From Phaeotremella fagi (taxonomy: Eukaryota > Basidiomycota > Tremellomycetes > Tremellales > Phaeotremellaceae), in the NCBI GenBank assembly GCA_001599715.1, contig BCHU01000003.1, forward strand, positions 744,001 to 808,000: a stretch of 64,000 nucleotides of DNA, written 5' to 3'. The position numbers and the translations under genes are program-made. Below the pieces are notes generated by a model that saw only the letters and a program-made list of their open reading frames with translations, searched no databases and was not told the origin of the DNA. Below, piece by piece: positions 60,574-64,000 of the stretch; the stretch's first letter is position 1; every line of letters begins with the position of its first letter.

Positions 60574-63236
60574 TCTGAATGCTCGTAGTTGTAGTCTTTT
60601 GGTTAGGGGTGTTAGGGGTGTTATTTTGCTAGGTGTAGATGTATGAATAACAGTAACTCATGAGCATGAGTGGGTAAACTCGGTACAAGGTGAAATGACG
60701 TACCGGAGTGGGGGTCGATGTGGCAGTGGCATCTGGTTTGGGTCTGCAAAGTACTCTTTACCTTTCGCTACTATAGTGAGCGTGTGTATGCAAAAACAGA
60801 GAAAAGGGGATAGCCCAGCTTTATTCCTCTGAATCTCCTCATTAAACTACCTGCGAGTCAAATCAGGAGTGGCCGATAAAAGTTTTATTTTTGACTTGCA
60901 AATGTCTCTCCATTTTTTAAAGAACAGACTGCTTGCTCTGGTCATTTTATCCACGTTGTCAGATACGATGACCAAAGTCTAAACACGAAGATATAATTAT
61001 AATTATCTTACTTGCGTTCAATTTGATGTATCTGAGAGGGAAGGATCTTAAGTGTACAAATCAAACCATACCACTTCCCTCAAATACCGATCATCCATCC
61101 GATTTGCAAGTCGATAGAAGCGGAAATCACTGTTGTACTTTGGTTCATGCATATGTATATAGAAAGGTGAAGGTGGAGAGAAAAGGTATAAAATAGCTTC
61201 CTATCCCAGTAAAGAAGAGTGTGAGACTCTCGTCACTGTCAATTCGAACAATAACTAAATCGAGACACAGGGAGAGGTTAGTTGAAAGCTTTGTCATGGA
61301 AACACCGGTAATAACGGGGGACGTTATGTGCAGAGATGTCTTGTTCATTGTACTTGACATGAATTTACGTTAACTGAGATTCTCACCGTGTGAGGAATTC
61401 GAAGGAATTCACAAAACGAATTCAAACACCGAATGACAGATCTATCTGCTTTACCCTATCCGTTCGTAAGCGAGCATGTCACCGAACTAAAAACAGTTTT
61501 CTTTGGAGATCCATGTCTGCAATGGCTTGATTGATCAGGCATTCCGAAATACAGAACAGACCAGGGAACACTAGGTGTCATAAGTTAAGGTTGAACCGAT
61601 GAATGAATTATTTTCACTCATCGGGTTTTCCAAAAGAGATTCGTTAATCGTTTCAAGTTTTGATCTTTTTATTTTCCGAACCGAAACAAACCTTACAACC
61701 TTGAACCTTAGATGAATGGCTTGTAAATCGTCATACAGTCTTCAAAATCTTACAATTGTAAAAAAGTCTTATTGATTGGTACTGCGCAGATCAAGTTACC
61801 CTGCGGTGTCTGTACTTTGCATGGATTCTTCCTGTCTCATGTTGCATTTTTCACTCTGACGGTAACAGACAATAGGTTATGATTTCGATGCGAGAAAAAA
61901 TCAAATTGCTTTTCCGTCGGCATTGCTTTGGCTACCTGCTTCAGTTTAGTTTAGGTCAAGTTACATAAATATTAGCTTCCTGCTGATCACTTTGTTGCCG
62001 TAAGGATTGAATTGACCAATTGAATTGATAGCCTCCATTGTTGAACTTACCATGAAAGATCAGCTCGATCGATGAAACCGTTTATCGAGTGAAAACGTTG
62101 AGTATAAGATAGATGGCAGGCAAAAAGATTAACCTAAGTTATGGTCCTATGAGATTGTAAAATCAAAGTCAATCAGAAAGAAGAAACAAGTCGCGTGTTT
62201 GGAAATAAGGGGGAATTTAAGGAACGACTAGTTGAGGTCTGACCCTGATCTAAGAGTGTCTAACGAGTCTAGAACAAAGAGAAAGATTGAATGAATTTCC
62301 TCTGACGCCGAGCCGGCTTTTAGGTGATGATAAATAAAGTACCGCAAGTGGTAAAAACAAGTTAAAAGAGTATCGAACTTTAAAAGAGTTGACGCTTTGG
62401 AGGTGTGAGGGGTAGGGTGAGTAGGGTACAAGGGGGTTTAACCGTTCCTGAAAGTGAGTGGTTGAATGAGTGAGTACTGTAAGTGGGTGGTCAAGTTGTT
62501 GTAATTGGTTGGTGTGTTGTATGGTGGGTGGTTTGATGGTAGTACTCTATACTGTATGGTTGGTTCTATGTATAATCCGATCAACAATAATTACTCACTA
62601 CCAGTACAATAACATTTTCATTCATCTTCACTTTATACTCTTCATACAGCATCCATAACATCTCAACTTGACTGCGATAACATCCACAACACAACACATC
62701 ACACCACACCACCAGGCTTAACAGGCACAGAATTTGATTGGATCCAACTAGTTGACTTGACTTAGTTAACTTAACTCACTCTTACTCGCGACGAGCCTCC
62801 CAATCAACCATTCTTCACATAACACATTCTCATTTACATTCTCATCTACATTTAATACAATCATCATCAACTCATACTTCACTACCCTTCATTCATATCA
62901 TACGTCTCGTTATCTTTCCACCAATACCCCACCCCTTTCTCACGATTCGATTGGATACGACACGAATTCTTGATCTCGAATTATCTCGTAAAGACCAACA
63001 AGGATAACTCATCAAAAGTTTCATACGTTCGATTCATTGATTGTCCATTGATTGGTACGACAACGTTCGTAACAATCATTCTCATAACGACATTTCGATG
63101 CCTTTGTTCCTTTAACGATAACACAAGCAGATTGAATTTTTCACCTTTTCCCTCCATTCATCGAAAAAATCTTTGAATCTAGATTCAGTTTCCTTTTCAA
63201 CGAGGGGAATCTTGGTTCTCCTCTACCACTCTACCA
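60574..63236. other. 2.7 kb gene-poor region
   Basis: No convincing exon on either strand. The right end (62600-63200) is pyrimidine- and CA-rich and is probably a long 5' leader for the last gene. Repeated GAATTC words occur around 61390-61422. A long regulatory region or a non-coding RNA is possible. Confidence 0.4.
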
Positions 63237-64000
63237 ATGTCATCTCCTCCTTCTCCAACAACTCTCAATCACATTGAGCAATCGAATCACCTCTCAAACC
63301 CCACTGCACTTGATATGAATCTCTCACCTAAATCGAGTGGGAGTTATTTTCAAATTCAAACCGCCATTCCAATTCCTGGTAGTTTAAATCTGTCAGAACC
63401 TATCAACGCTATCGCTGGTCCAAGTTCTGAGGGTGCATTACCCAGGTCGGAGGGTAGAGAAAAGGATTTAACGTAGGTTCATGGTACCAACAAAGACTAA
63501 CTTTAGATCCCCTTCATCCGCACCTCCTACACCGTCCGTCCTATCTGTCGTCCATCCATCTCAATTCATACACACGCATCATCCAAGAAGAGGATCGCTG
63601 ACGCCCTTGGGTCTAAATCTCATATCTCCTGTACCACCCCCTCAATACCAAGCTGCGGGTTACGCACCTCCATCGCCAGTTCGAAGTGTTGGATTTTCAC
63701 CTACCCATGTTACCCAACATCTCGATCCTAATTTCTCCCCTATACCTGCAGGTCGACGTGGATCAACACATTCATCTTCGTCAACACTCACATCACGTCT
63801 AGCGGCGGCATCAGCAGCTGCTGCAGCTTCTTCCTCATCATCCCCACCCCACGGCACATCACCCTCACACTCTTTTTACCCGCCAAATTGGAATTCAGGT
63901 AGAAGAAGATCTTCGTTGACACCACCATCGTTAGCTCAAGCTTCACCTACCAAAGCTCATGTTTCAGGACAACTAAGTGGAAGACCAACGACTAGTGAAG
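63237..64000 (+). CDS. Ser/Pro-rich protein, 5' part only (runs off the window)
   Basis: Exon 1 is 63237-63472; the 34-base intron ends at 63506 and exon 2 continues past 64000. The start MSSPPSPTTLNHIEQSNHLS is followed by low-complexity Ser/Pro/Ala sequence with SPSSAPPTPSVLSVVHPSQF, then LTPLGLNLISPVPPPQYQAA and an Ala/Ser run. Several R-R-x-S-S/L sites (RRGSL, RRGST, RRRSSL) look like basophilic kinase sites. No domain is reached yet. The long leader and disordered head suggest a regulator such as a transcription factor or RNA-binding protein (inference). Confidence 0.7.

Overview
The window is nuclear DNA of a basidiomycete yeast, most likely a tremellomycete close to Cryptococcus or Kwoniella (inference). 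Nearly every gene is cut by short GT-AG introns, mostly 31-90 bases, with CTAAC/CTGAC/TTGAC branch-like sites. Genes are dense, and many pairs are divergent or convergent with only tens to hundreds of bases between them. The protein set also fits: twinfilin, Medusa-type regulator, rhodanese plus dual-specificity phosphatase, GH128 glucanase and GPI-anchored Ser-rich wall proteins. I saw no rRNA, convincing tRNA, transposon or CRISPR array. Exon models below were built by eye. For those given with full exon coordinates the summed exon length is a multiple of three and the intron phases agree.

Layout. 1-5130 holds a tandem array of small paralogous genes of unknown function: three apparently intact, one frameshifted, one degenerate fragment. 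They share a conserved phase-2 intron, a conserved C-terminal block and a repeated upstream motif, and a carrier-like membrane protein gene sits on the opposite strand inside the array. A more divergent acidic protein follows at 5.8 kb. 7-13.8 kb is housekeeping: arginine methyltransferase, UBL-BAG cochaperone, twinfilin, an IMPACT-type protein and a DJ-1/PfpI protein. 14-18 kb carries two tandem monocarboxylate-type transporters. 18-26.3 kb has a small membrane protein, a phosphopantetheinyl transferase, a very long NOT4 ubiquitin ligase, BUD13 and COX6. 26.6-33.2 kb has an Ala/Pro-rich peptide, an ABM-like protein, a Dal5-type transporter, a GNAT enzyme and an F-box-like protein. 33-42 kb is rich in secretory and cell-surface genes: GPI14, a small unrecognised gene, a GH128 glucanase, a large membrane-anchored unknown and a GPI-anchored protein. 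42-59 kb has regulators: a Medusa-type factor, an ELYS-like protein, JLP2/CCDC25, a Zn2Cys6 factor and an MSG5-like phosphatase. 59-64 kb has a lactonase-like propeller and, after a 2.7 kb gene-poor stretch, the start of a gene that runs off the end.

Functional themes. GPI14 makes GPI anchors, and the Ser-rich protein 6 kb away is a likely user; GH128 acts on wall beta-1,3-glucan. NOT4 and BUD13 share a 517 bp divergent promoter and both act on mRNA. The most unusual region is the left-end family. It resembles nothing I recognise and appears to be expanding and decaying by segmental duplication.
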